Positions 7,429 through 15,544 of a stretch of 64,000 nt of DNA are shown here, one piece after another (position 1 is the first letter of the stretch; each line of letters starts with the position of its first letter). The stretch is from assembly GCF_021726475.1 (NCBI RefSeq), contig NZ_JAKJRU010000004.1:62001-126000 (forward strand), read 5' to 3'. Made by a program: the position numbers and the translations under genes. Under the pieces are notes generated by a model. It did no database searches and was not told the DNA's origin. It saw only the letters and a program-made list of their open reading frames with translations. This stretch comes from Pseudomonas oligotrophica (GTDB taxonomy: Bacteria; Pseudomonadota; Gammaproteobacteria; Pseudomonadales; Pseudomonadaceae).

Positions 7429-8559
7429 ATGACGACAACCAATTCAGCGTCGGCGGGACTTTCCGCCCTGCCGCGCACGATGCATGCGGTACTGCTCAAC
7501 GGCCTAGGCGGCCTGGATCGCCTTGAATACCGGACCGATGTCGCCGTTCCCCAGCCGGGGCCGGGCGAGGTGCTGATTCAGGTACGGGCTGCCGGCGTCA
7601 ACAACACCGACATCAACACGCGGATCGGCTGGTACTCGAAATCCGTGGGCCAGGCCACCGCCAGCGGCGGGGCGCGCGGCTTCGAACGTGTCGACGCGAC
7701 GGACGCCTCGTGGTCGGGCAAGGGGCTGGAATTTCCGCGCATCCAGGGGGCCGACTGTTGCGGATACATCGTCGCCGTGGGGTGCGATGTTCCCTCGTCG
7801 CGGATCGGTGAACGTGTTCTGGTGCGCAATATGCTGCGTAGCCATGTCGGCTTCCGGCCCTTCGAGTGCTGGACCTTCGGCAGCGAGTGCGACGGCGCGT
7901 TCGCCCAGTTTGCGGTAGCGCCGGCAGGCGAGACCCACAAGGTGGTCTGCGACTGGTCGGACGCCGAGCTTGCCTCCGTTCCGTGCTCCTATTCGACCGC
8001 CGAGAACATGCTGCATCGCGTGCATCTCGGCGCCGAGCGCGTGTTGGTCGCCGGTGCTTCGGGAGGCGTCGGCTCGGCCGCCGTGCAACTGGCCAAGCGG
8101 CGCGGCGCGACGGTGATCGCGCTCTGTTCGGCCAGCAAGGCCGATGAGGTCCGGGCCCTGGGGGCGGACCAGGTCATCGATCGCCGTGCCGATCTGTTCT
8201 CGGTCCTTGGCGAGAATTCCATCGACGTCGTGCTCGATGTCGTCGGGGGCGAACAGTGGCCCGATTTCCTGCGCGTCCTGCGCCGTGGCGGGCGCTACGC
8301 GACGGCCGGAGCGATTGCCGGTCCGTTGGCTGAACTCGATCTGCGCACGCTCTATCTCAAGGACCTGACGCTGATGGGCTGCACCTTCCAGGACGATGAA
8401 GTCTTCTCCAATCTGATCGCCTACATCGAGGCCGGGGAGATCCGTCCGGTCGTGGCCAAGACCTTCGCCCTGAAGGACATCCGGCAGGCGCAAGAGGAGT
8501 TTCTGAACAAGGGATTCGTCGGCAAGCTGGTCCTTATCGTTCCAGAGACCGCTGGATGA
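7429..8559 (+). CDS. Medium-chain reductase, quinone oxidoreductase-like
   Basis: A 376-residue MDR-superfamily protein: an N-terminal GroES-like fold (PGEVLIQVRAAGVNNTDINTR) and a Rossmann domain with GASGGVGSAAVQLAKRRG at about residues 205-222. Members reduce enones, quinones or acrylyl compounds with NAD(P)H. An insertion of about 30 residues after NTRIGWY is longer than in typical quinone reductases. It lies 68 bases after the DddP-like gene, in the same direction. The related AcuI family reduces the acrylate arm of DMSP breakdown, so a role on an unsaturated acid is attractive, but this protein is not an obvious AcuI and could act on another intermediate. Confidence 0.75.
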   Translation: MTTTNSASAGLSALPRTMHAVLLNGLGGLDRLEYRTDVAVPQPGPGEVLIQVRAAGVNNTDINTRIGWYSKSVGQATASGGARGFERVDATDASWSGKGLEFPRIQGADCCGYIVAVGCDVPSSRIGERVLVRNMLRSHVGFRPFECWTFGSECDGAFAQFAVAPAGETHKVVCDWSDAELASVPCSYSTAENMLHRVHLGAERVLVAGASGGVGSAAVQLAKRRGATVIALCSASKADEVRALGADQVIDRRADLFSVLGENSIDVVLDVVGGEQWPDFLRVLRRGGRYATAGAIAGPLAELDLRTLYLKDLTLMGCTFQDDEVFSNLIAYIEAGEIRPVVAKTFALKDIRQAQEEFLNKGFVGKLVLIVPETAG

Positions 8560-8873
8560 AATAGCCAACGGGCAGGCGCGCCGGCACGCTTCGCTTGCTT
8601 CTGCCTCTCCCAACAATCGCGACGCGCCCGCCCGTGCCTGGCATCGGGCCCGTTGATGCGACCAAGTCTTGCAATACCGGAGCGGGAAGGAGGCTTCCGC
8701 GGTTTGCCGCGCTGGTGGCGAGGCGTGGCCTGGAGCAGCCGTAATACCGTGCTCGGCATCGCCGCTGGCATGGACGCGTTGTGGGCGTTGCAGGCGCTGG
8801 GCTGGTGAGCGACGCCTGGCGCTCGGTGCGCGCCGCTCACCCCTCCCTGATGACGTGTTTTCGCGCGCTCGCA
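8560..8873 (+). other. Intergenic segment with a possible gene remnant
   Basis: No intact gene is seen. A short open stretch ending at the TGA 8806-8808 reads with a hydrophobic, Trp-rich tail (GIAAGMDALWALQALGW) that looks like the C-terminus of a lost protein; I cannot assign it. The segment ends where the second copy of the promoter/leader module begins. Confidence 0.35.
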
Positions 8874-9063
8874 TGAATGATTTTTTGTCATCAATCGCCC
8901 TGGAAAAATCGTTTGTCGGGCCCTGGCCCGTTTTCGACACTGGCCCTGTACCCAGCGAGGCCTCGCGCCTCGCCATGACAGCCACATGCGTGCAGGAAAT
9001 AACAACAATGAACTTCACTCCCAGAACTCCCGCGTCCGGCAACGGGCGACAGTGCCCGGCCCC
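8874..9063 (+). repeat. Promoter/leader module, copy 2 (upstream of rubredoxin fusion)
   Basis: This is the diverged duplicate of 3221-3407. It keeps the CAGG-AATAACAACA-ATG ribosome site and start (ATG 9008) and recognisable first codons of the Rieske gene, but small insertions shift the frame, leaving a 47-codon leader frame (9008-9151) that ends 28 bases before the rubredoxin start. The copy probably supplies the same promoter and regulation to the downstream operon. Whether the leader is translated is unknown. Confidence 0.8.
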
Positions 9064-9179
9064 GTTTACCTGGCTCGTCTACTCATCTTGTCGCCATCCC
9101 GGCCCCCGATCGGGGCATGGGCAGCAGGCGCTGCCTGCGCGCAGCGCGTGACGATCGCTAAAAAGAAGGAGTGAGCGAG

Positions 9180-10586
9180 ATGTTCAAGACTTGGCTTTGT
9201 GTGGTCTGCGGCTGGATCTATAACGAGGCGCTGGGCTGGCCGCAGGACGGCATCGTCGCCGGCACCCGCTGGGAAGACGTGCCCGAGGACTGGAAGTGCC
9301 CCGAATGCGGCGTCGGCAAGGCCGACTTCGAGATGCTCGACGTGACCGAAGAGGTCGCCGCGGTGGCCGAAAACCTCTCGCTGCCGTTGCCGACGCAGCC
9401 GACGCTCGAGCCGCAACCGGCGGCTGCCGCCCGCGGGCCGATCGTCATCATCGGCAGCGGCCATGCAGGCTACGGCCTGGCCCAGGCCCTGCGCAAGGCC
9501 GACGCGCAGGTGGAAATCCGCGTGCTGACCCTCGAATCCGGCCACCTCTATTCCAAGCCGGCGCTGTCCATTGGCCTCGCGCAGGGGCGCAGCGCCGAAG
9601 CGCTGGCCGGCGAGGCACCGCTGGCGCTGGAACAGCGCCTTGGGCTGCGCATCTACCCGCACTGCGAGGTGCAGCGGATCGACCCGGCGGCGCGTCGCCT
9701 GCATACCAGCTCCGGCGAGATGGAGTACGGCCAGCTGGTGCTGGCCTGCGGCGCCTCGCCGATCCGCGTGGCCATCGACGGCGACACCTCGGGTGTCGTC
9801 AGCGTCAACAACCTGGAGGACTACCGGGCCTTCCGCGAGCGCCTGGCCGGCGTCCGCCGGGTGGCGATCCTCGGCGCCGGTCTGATCGGTTGCGAGTTCG
9901 CCAACGACCTGGCCGCCAGCGGCTTCGAGGTCACCGTGATCGGCCTGGGCCAGTGGCCGATGGAGCGCCTGCTGCCCGCCCAGGCCGGCCGGCACCTGCA
10001 GGTGGCGCTGGCAGCGCAGGGCGTCGGCTGGTTCTTGGACAACACCGTGCAGCGCATCGAGCGCACGACCGCGGGGCAGCGGCTGGTCCTTGCCGACGGT
10101 CAGCAGTTGGAGGCCGACCTGGTGCTCTCGGCGGTCGGCCTGCGGCCGAACCTGGCGCTGGCCGAGTGTGCGGGCCTGGCGGTCGGCCGCGGCATTCGCG
10201 TCGACGACTGCCTGCAGACCTCCGCGCCCGGCATCTATGCGCTCGGCGACTGCATCGAGATCGACGGTGAGGTGCTGCCGTACCTGGCGCCGATCAACCA
10301 GGGTATCGAGGCGCTGAGCCAGACCCTGCTGGGACGGCCCACCGCGGTCCGCTATCCGCTGATGCCGGTGACTGTGAAGACGCCGGCCGCGCCGCTCTGC
10401 CTGTTGCCGCCGCCGGCCGGTAGCGAAGGGGAGTGGCGGCACACGGCGACGGACGATGGCCTGACGGCCGGCTGTCACGATCGCCACGGCCAGCTGTGTG
10501 GCTTCGTACTGCTCGGCCGCCAGGCGCAACTGCAACGCAATAGCTGGCTGCAAGCCTGCCAGACCACGCAACGGGCAGTCGCCTGA
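9180..10586 (+). CDS. Rubredoxin-rubredoxin reductase fusion protein
   Basis: A 468-residue two-domain protein. Residues 1-55 are a rubredoxin with iron ligands Cys7, Cys10, Cys40 and Cys43 (CVVCG and CPECG). After a Pro/Ala-rich linker, residues from about 90 form an FAD/NAD(P)H reductase with IIGSGHAGYGLAQAL, a second nucleotide fold (VAILGAGLIGCEFAND) and the FAD motif YALGDCIEIDG. It is predicted to pass electrons from NAD(P)H through FAD to rubredoxin and on to an oxygenase. ATG 9180 is chosen because AAGGAG lies 8 bases upstream; GTG 9171 is unlikely. The Rieske oxygenase of the island has no other reductase nearby, so this is its best candidate partner. Confidence 0.88.
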   Translation: MFKTWLCVVCGWIYNEALGWPQDGIVAGTRWEDVPEDWKCPECGVGKADFEMLDVTEEVAAVAENLSLPLPTQPTLEPQPAAAARGPIVIIGSGHAGYGLAQALRKADAQVEIRVLTLESGHLYSKPALSIGLAQGRSAEALAGEAPLALEQRLGLRIYPHCEVQRIDPAARRLHTSSGEMEYGQLVLACGASPIRVAIDGDTSGVVSVNNLEDYRAFRERLAGVRRVAILGAGLIGCEFANDLAASGFEVTVIGLGQWPMERLLPAQAGRHLQVALAAQGVGWFLDNTVQRIERTTAGQRLVLADGQQLEADLVLSAVGLRPNLALAECAGLAVGRGIRVDDCLQTSAPGIYALGDCIEIDGEVLPYLAPINQGIEALSQTLLGRPTAVRYPLMPVTVKTPAAPLCLLPPPAGSEGEWRHTATDDGLTAGCHDRHGQLCGFVLLGRQAQLQRNSWLQACQTTQRAVA

Positions 10587-10596
10587 GGGGTAGAAC

Positions 10597-11925
10597 ATGA
10601 ACAAGTCCGTCAACCTGCCTTTCGACGACACCACCTGTGGCTGGTATGCCGCCTTGCCGGAACAGCCTGCCTGCACGCGCCTGGCTGGCGAGCTGTCCGC
10701 CGATTACACCGTGGTCGGCGCCGGCTTCGCCGGGCTGGCTGCCGCGCGGCGCCTCGGCGAGCTGCTGCCCGAGGCGCGCATCCTGCTGGTCGATGCGCAG
10801 CGGGTCGGCCAGGGGGCCTCGGGGCGCAACTCCGGGTTCGTCATCGACCTGCCGCACAAGTTCGCCCTGGAACATCCCGACCCGACGCACAAGCAGCGCC
10901 TGCTGGGTCTCAACCGCGCCGCCATCGCCCAGCTGCAGGGCCTGACAGCGCGCCACGGCATCGACTGCCAGTGGTCGCATGCCGGCAAGTACCAGGGCGC
11001 GGTCGGCCCACGCGGGCTGGCCTATCTCGAGCACTTCGAACGCCTGCTGGCCGACCTGGGCGAACCCTATCGCTGGGTCGAGCAGCACGAGCTGGCCCGG
11101 GTGGTGGGCAGCGAGCACTACAGCCGCGCGATCTTCACGCCCGGCTGCTACCTGATGCAGCCGGCCGCGCTGGTCACCGGGCTGGCCCGTTCGCTGCCGG
11201 CGAACGTCGAGCTGCTGGAGGAATCGCCGATCCTGCGCCTGGAGCGCGACGGGCAGGGTGGGTGGTTGCTGCACGCCTCGGGCGGCCGCATCCGCAGCGG
11301 CAAGCTGCTGCTGGGCACGAGCATCTTCACCCAGGAATTCGGCTACCTGCGCAACCGCCTGCTGCCGGTGATGACCTTCGCCAGCTGGACCCGCCCGCTG
11401 ACCGATGCGGAACTGTCGCTCTACGGTGGCCAGCTGGACTGGGGCCTGACCCCCGCCGACCACGCCGGCACCACGGTGCGCATGACCCAGGATCGCCGGC
11501 TGATCATCCGCAACACCTACAAGCACGTGCCCAAGTATGGCCGCAGCACCAGCGACGCCATGCGGGCGAAGGTGCGCGAGGACCACCGCAAGGCCTTCCT
11601 GGCGCGCTTCCCGCAGTTGGCGAACGTGTCGTTCAGCCACACCTGGGGCGGCGTCTATGCGATCTCGCGCAACTTCACCAACTTCTTCGGCGAACTGGAG
11701 CCGGGGGTGTTCGCCTCGGCCTGTGACAACGGCGTGGGCGCAGCCTGGGGCACCATCTCCGGCACGCTGCTGGCCGAGCTGGCGGTCGGCGCCGACTCGC
11801 CGCAACTGCGCGACATCCAGGCGGTGACGGGGATGCCGTCGCTCAACCCGCCGGAGCCCTTCCTCGGCCTGGGTGTGCGTTCGCGCATCCGCTTGGCGGC
11901 GTGGAACAGCCGGAGCGAACTATGA
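10597..11925 (+). CDS. FAD-dependent amine/amino-acid oxidoreductase (DAO family)
   Basis: A 442-residue flavoprotein with an N-terminal dinucleotide site (YTVVGAGFAGLAAARRLGE, about residues 32-50), the GASGRNSGFV flavin block and a C-terminal GVFASACDNGVGAAWG segment. It resembles gamma-glutamylputrescine oxidase and other DAO-fold enzymes that oxidise secondary or tertiary amines and sarcosine-like compounds. It starts 10 bases after the rubredoxin fusion and overlaps the cupin gene by 4 bases (ATGA). By context it may demethylate or deaminate an amine produced from a quaternary ammonium substrate, releasing an aldehyde for the dehydrogenase. Substrate unknown. Confidence 0.82.
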   Translation: MNKSVNLPFDDTTCGWYAALPEQPACTRLAGELSADYTVVGAGFAGLAAARRLGELLPEARILLVDAQRVGQGASGRNSGFVIDLPHKFALEHPDPTHKQRLLGLNRAAIAQLQGLTARHGIDCQWSHAGKYQGAVGPRGLAYLEHFERLLADLGEPYRWVEQHELARVVGSEHYSRAIFTPGCYLMQPAALVTGLARSLPANVELLEESPILRLERDGQGGWLLHASGGRIRSGKLLLGTSIFTQEFGYLRNRLLPVMTFASWTRPLTDAELSLYGGQLDWGLTPADHAGTTVRMTQDRRLIIRNTYKHVPKYGRSTSDAMRAKVREDHRKAFLARFPQLANVSFSHTWGGVYAISRNFTNFFGELEPGVFASACDNGVGAAWGTISGTLLAELAVGADSPQLRDIQAVTGMPSLNPPEPFLGLGVRSRIRLAAWNSRSEL

Positions 11926-12293
11926 GCGCGCGGATTTCCGGTAAGGGCCCGGTGCGCCTGGTCGATCACCGCGACCTCGACTTCGTGCCGCGCGGCGGCC
12001 CGCCCGGCGCCGCCTTCGTGGCGCGGGCGCTCGGCAACGAGGTGTCGCCCCACATCGGCGTCGGCTTCGCCCGCTGGGAGGGTGCCGAGGTGGCCTGGAC
12101 GCTGCTCTACGACGAGGTGATCTTCGTCATCGAGGGCTGCTTCGAACTGCGCGCCAACGGCGAGCTCCACCGGGTGCGCCCGGGGCAGCTGCTGTGGATC
12201 CCCGAGGGCACCGAGCTGGTCTACGGCGGCCACGCGCTGTTCGCCTACGTGGTGCACCCGGGCGATTGGAAGGCGCGACATGGCCTGGAATGA
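11922..12293 (+). CDS. Cupin-domain protein (EutQ-like)
   Basis: A 123-residue single-domain cupin. The two conserved motifs are visible as YDEVIFVIEGCFEL and VRPGQLLWIPEGTELVYGG. The full set of metal-binding histidines of classic cupins is not present in the first motif, as in EutQ-type members. The ATG overlaps the upstream stop (ATGA), so translation is coupled to the FAD oxidase. Its role, perhaps a sensor, lyase or accessory in the same pathway, cannot be decided from sequence. Confidence 0.75.
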   Translation: MSARISGKGPVRLVDHRDLDFVPRGGPPGAAFVARALGNEVSPHIGVGFARWEGAEVAWTLLYDEVIFVIEGCFELRANGELHRVRPGQLLWIPEGTELVYGGHALFAYVVHPGDWKARHGLE

Positions 12294-12335
12294 GGCAACT
12301 ACCCGCACTCGTACTGCGGCAGAGGAAGGTGACGG

Positions 12336-13643
12336 TTGTTCGGACTGACTCAGGCCTTCGGGGCGCTCTACCTGGCCAGCCTGCTGCTGCAGGCTGGCTC
12401 CACCTTGTTGATGACCTACCTGGCGCTGCGGCTGACCGCCGACGGCGCGGCAGCCTTCTGGGGCGGTGCGCTGATGGCGGCCAACGCGCTGGGCATGGTG
12501 CTCGGCGGCAGGGTCGGCCAGTGGATGATCCAGCGGGTAGGGCATATCCGCACCTACGGCGCCAGCGCCGGGCTCGTCTGCGTCGGTGTGCTGCTGCATG
12601 GCTACGGCGAGTCACTGGGGCTCTGGCTGCTGCTGCGTGCGCTGGTGGGGATGGCGATGATGTGCCAGCTGATCGTGCTGGAAAGCTGGCTCAACGAGTG
12701 CGCCGGCAGCGAGCAGCGCGGCAAGGCGCTGGGGCTGTACATGGTGTCGGTCTACGTGGGGATGATCCTCGGCCAGCTGGCCCTGGGATTTCACCCCGGC
12801 CTCGGCATCCAGGTATTGCTCAGCGTGGTGATCGCCTTCGCCCTGAGCCAGGTGCCGGTGGCGCTGACCCGCAGCGTGCACCCGGCGCCCCTGCAGTCGG
12901 AGGCGGTCGATCTGCGCATCTTCCTGCGGCGGATCCCGCAGTCGCTGGTCACGGTGCTGAGTGCCGGCATGCTCAACGGCGGCTTTTTCGGCCTGGCGGC
13001 GATCTATGCCAGCCGGCAGGGGCTGAGCCCCAGCGAGGTCGGCCAGTTCATGGCGCTGGTCATCGGCGCGGGGCTGCTGGCGCAGCTGCCGCTAGGCTGG
13101 CTGTCGGACCGTTTGCCGCGCGCCGCCCTGATCCGCGCGATCGCCGTGCTGCTGGCGCTGGCCAGCCTGCCGCTGGCGTTGTACCAGGGCCTGCCCTTCG
13201 TCACCTTGCTGCTGTTCGGCGCGGGGGGCGGCTTCCTGCAGTTCTGCCTGTATCCGCTCGGGGTGGCGCTGGCCAACGACAACGTCGAAGCGAACCTGCG
13301 GGTTTCGCTGGCGGGTCTGCTGCTGGCCACTTTCGGCATCGGCGCCTGCATCGGGCCGCTGGTCGCCGGGTTCTTGATGGAGCGCTTCGGCACGCCCAGT
13401 CTGTACTACTTCTCCAGCGCCTGCGCGGCGCTGCTGGCGCTCGCCGTCAGCCAGCGGCGGGTACACGGCACGCATCTGCAAGAGGATGCACCGCTGCAGC
13501 ACCAGGCGACACCCAATGGCATCGCCTGCGCGACCCTGGCGGCAGTCGTCGAGGCACATCTACCGCCTTCGGAACAGGCTGAAGCGGGCGGCCGAAAACC
13601 TCCCGGCGAACCCGCACCGGGGTACCCTGGCCTGGCCGACTGA
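12336..13643 (+). CDS. MFS transporter (YcaD-like)
   Basis: A 435-residue, 12-helix carrier. The central part (VLESWLNECAGSEQRGKALG, then YMVSVYVGMILGQLALG) matches the YcaD-type branch of the major facilitator superfamily, whose substrates are poorly known. The start is TTG 12336 with AGGAAGG 6 bases upstream; no earlier or nearby ATG is as well placed. The last 50 residues are polar and extend beyond the membrane domain. It closes the rubredoxin-FAD oxidase-cupin operon and is followed by a hairpin terminator. It may export an intermediate or import substrate. Confidence 0.82.
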   Translation: MFGLTQAFGALYLASLLLQAGSTLLMTYLALRLTADGAAAFWGGALMAANALGMVLGGRVGQWMIQRVGHIRTYGASAGLVCVGVLLHGYGESLGLWLLLRALVGMAMMCQLIVLESWLNECAGSEQRGKALGLYMVSVYVGMILGQLALGFHPGLGIQVLLSVVIAFALSQVPVALTRSVHPAPLQSEAVDLRIFLRRIPQSLVTVLSAGMLNGGFFGLAAIYASRQGLSPSEVGQFMALVIGAGLLAQLPLGWLSDRLPRAALIRAIAVLLALASLPLALYQGLPFVTLLLFGAGGGFLQFCLYPLGVALANDNVEANLRVSLAGLLLATFGIGACIGPLVAGFLMERFGTPSLYYFSSACAALLALAVSQRRVHGTHLQEDAPLQHQATPNGIACATLAAVVEAHLPPSEQAEAGGRKPPGEPAPGYPGLAD

Positions 13644-13651
13644 CGCGCTTC

Positions 13652-13675
13652 GGGACGCATTCCTGCGTCCCTTCA
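13652..13675 (+). terminator. Hairpin terminator after the MFS gene
   Basis: A perfect 8-base stem GGGACGCA (13652-13659) and TGCGTCCC (13664-13671) with loop TTCC is followed by TTCATT. It separates the rubredoxin operon from the BCCT gene. Confidence 0.65.
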
Positions 13676-13842
13676 TTGCGCCTGCATGCATGAGGATTTC
13701 TCAGTAATCGAGCAGTTTTAATGGTTTGTCACTCGCCAGACCCTGTCTGACCATCGACGCACCATTGGCACCGGCGGAGCGTTCGAATCCCGCTCGAGAA
13801 GACCGATGGATGACTACAAAAAAAATAATGCGAGGTGCGTGC

Positions 13843-15399
13843 ATGAAAGATATCGCTGCTCAAGGCGTTATCCGTCGAGAGTTCAATCTGCATCTGTTCG
13901 GATTGAAGTTTCACCGCGTGATATTCCCTGTTTCGCTGTTTCTCATCCTGAGCATGGTGGCGACCGCGCTCTACGATCCACCCGCCTTTGGCCAGGCGCT
14001 GGAGGGCGCGAAAAGCTGGATCCTGCAGAACTTCGACTGGTTCATGATCATCATGGGCAATCTGGTGGTGCTGTTCTGCATCGTCCTGTCGCTCTCGCCG
14101 CTCGGCAGGATCCGCCTGGGCGGCCGCGATGCTCGGCCGGAGTTCAGCAACCCGTCGTGGTTCGCCATGATGTTCGCCGCCGGCATGGGGGTGGGGCTGC
14201 TGTACTGGGGCGTCGCCGAGCCGGTCGCGCAGTACACCGCCTGGTGGAAGACACCGCTCGGCGTCGCGGCGAACACGCCCCAGGCCGCCGATGCCGCCAT
14301 GGGTGCCACGCTCTATCACTGGGGCTTGCATCCGTGGGCGTTCTACCTGGTGACGGCGATGGTGGTGGGCTTCTTCTGCTACAACAAGGGCCTGCCGTTG
14401 TCGCTCAGCTCCGCGCTGAAGCCGCTGATCGGTGAGCGCTACAAGGGCCTGCCGGGGCAGCTGGTGGATGTGTTCACCGTGGTGCTCACGGTGTTCGGCC
14501 TGGCTACCTCCCTCGGCCTGGGCGCGATGCAGGCCACCGCCGGGATTTCCCACGTGCTCGGCATTCCCAACAACTTCTTCTTCCAGCTGCTGTTCATCGT
14601 CGTAGTGACCGGCGTGGCGGCATTCTCGCTGTGGCGCGGGCTGGATGCCGGGGTGAAGCTGCTCAGCAACATCAATATCGTGCTGGCGTTCTGCCTGCTT
14701 GTGCTGGTCGCGCTCGGCGTCGGTGCACTCGCATTCGTTTCCGGTGCGGCGGAAGCGGCCACCAACTACGCCAGGTTCTTCCTGCCGCTGAGCAACTGGG
14801 TGGATCGGGCCGACCAGGAGTGGTTCCAGGGCTGGACGGTCTTCTACTGGGCCTGGTGGTGCACCTGGGGGCCACTGGTGGGCGTGTTCATCGCCCGGGT
14901 CTCGAAGGGCCGCACGCTGCGGCAGATGGTCGGCATGGTGATGCTGGTGCCAACGGTGGTGACCATCTGCTGGTTCGCGGCCTTCGGCGGCGGTGCCATC
15001 GGCCAGGTCATCGACGGGACGGGTGGCCTGGCTGCCGGTCTGACCGACGTCAACATGGCGATCTTCCAGTTCCTCGAGCAGCTGCCCCTGGGCGATCTCG
15101 CCTCGCTGCTGGTGGTGCTGCTGCTGGTGGTGTTCATGGTGACTTCGGCCGACTCGGGCGCCCTGGTGGTGGACAACCTGTCCGCCGGCGGCGATCCCGA
15201 CACGGTGCCCGCGCAGCGCGTGCTCTGGCTGGTGATGATCGCGGTGGTGACCATCATGCTGTTCGTCGTCGGTGGCGATACGGCGCTCAAGGGTATCCAG
15301 GCCGGCGCCGTCGCCATGGGCCTGCCGTTCATGGCGCTGCTGCTGGTGCTGATGATCGGGCTGGTCAAGGGCCTGCTCGAAGAGCACTGCTGCAAGTAA
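13843..15399 (+). CDS. BCCT-family betaine/carnitine/choline-type transporter
   Basis: A 518-residue, 12-helix secondary transporter. It carries the family signature at residues 330-339 (GWTVFYWAWW) and the helix-3 motif GMGVG at 114-118, so it should import a compound with a quaternary ammonium or tertiary sulfonium head. The helix-3 motif is GMGVG with no obvious charged change. The short termini suggest metabolic uptake rather than osmosensing, because no long regulatory C-terminal helix is present. ATG 13843 is chosen for its GAGG 7 bases upstream; ATG 13810 would add 11 residues. It is followed by an OprD porin. Together with the Rieske and DddP-like enzymes it points to onium-compound catabolism. 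Confidence 0.92.
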   Translation: MKDIAAQGVIRREFNLHLFGLKFHRVIFPVSLFLILSMVATALYDPPAFGQALEGAKSWILQNFDWFMIIMGNLVVLFCIVLSLSPLGRIRLGGRDARPEFSNPSWFAMMFAAGMGVGLLYWGVAEPVAQYTAWWKTPLGVAANTPQAADAAMGATLYHWGLHPWAFYLVTAMVVGFFCYNKGLPLSLSSALKPLIGERYKGLPGQLVDVFTVVLTVFGLATSLGLGAMQATAGISHVLGIPNNFFFQLLFIVVVTGVAAFSLWRGLDAGVKLLSNINIVLAFCLLVLVALGVGALAFVSGAAEAATNYARFFLPLSNWVDRADQEWFQGWTVFYWAWWCTWGPLVGVFIARVSKGRTLRQMVGMVMLVPTVVTICWFAAFGGGAIGQVIDGTGGLAAGLTDVNMAIFQFLEQLPLGDLASLLVVLLLVVFMVTSADSGALVVDNLSAGGDPDTVPAQRVLWLVMIAVVTIMLFVVGGDTALKGIQAGAVAMGLPFMALLLVLMIGLVKGLLEEHCCK

Positions 15400-15544
15400 C
15401 TTCCCAACTCCCCGCTTGGTGAAAAGTGGCCGCGCCAGCGCTGCCAGCGGGAGCGGCTTGCCTCGAATCGACTCGCTGCAAGCGGCCGGATGAAGCGCCG
15501 GGTCGGCCCGGCGCAACCAGAACAATAAATAAAAGGACCCAACC

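Noticed and set aside
8690-8808. Trp/Ala-rich peptide ending at TGA 8806-8808 as a real gene
   Set aside because: No start with a ribosome site and no family match; treated as a possible remnant only.
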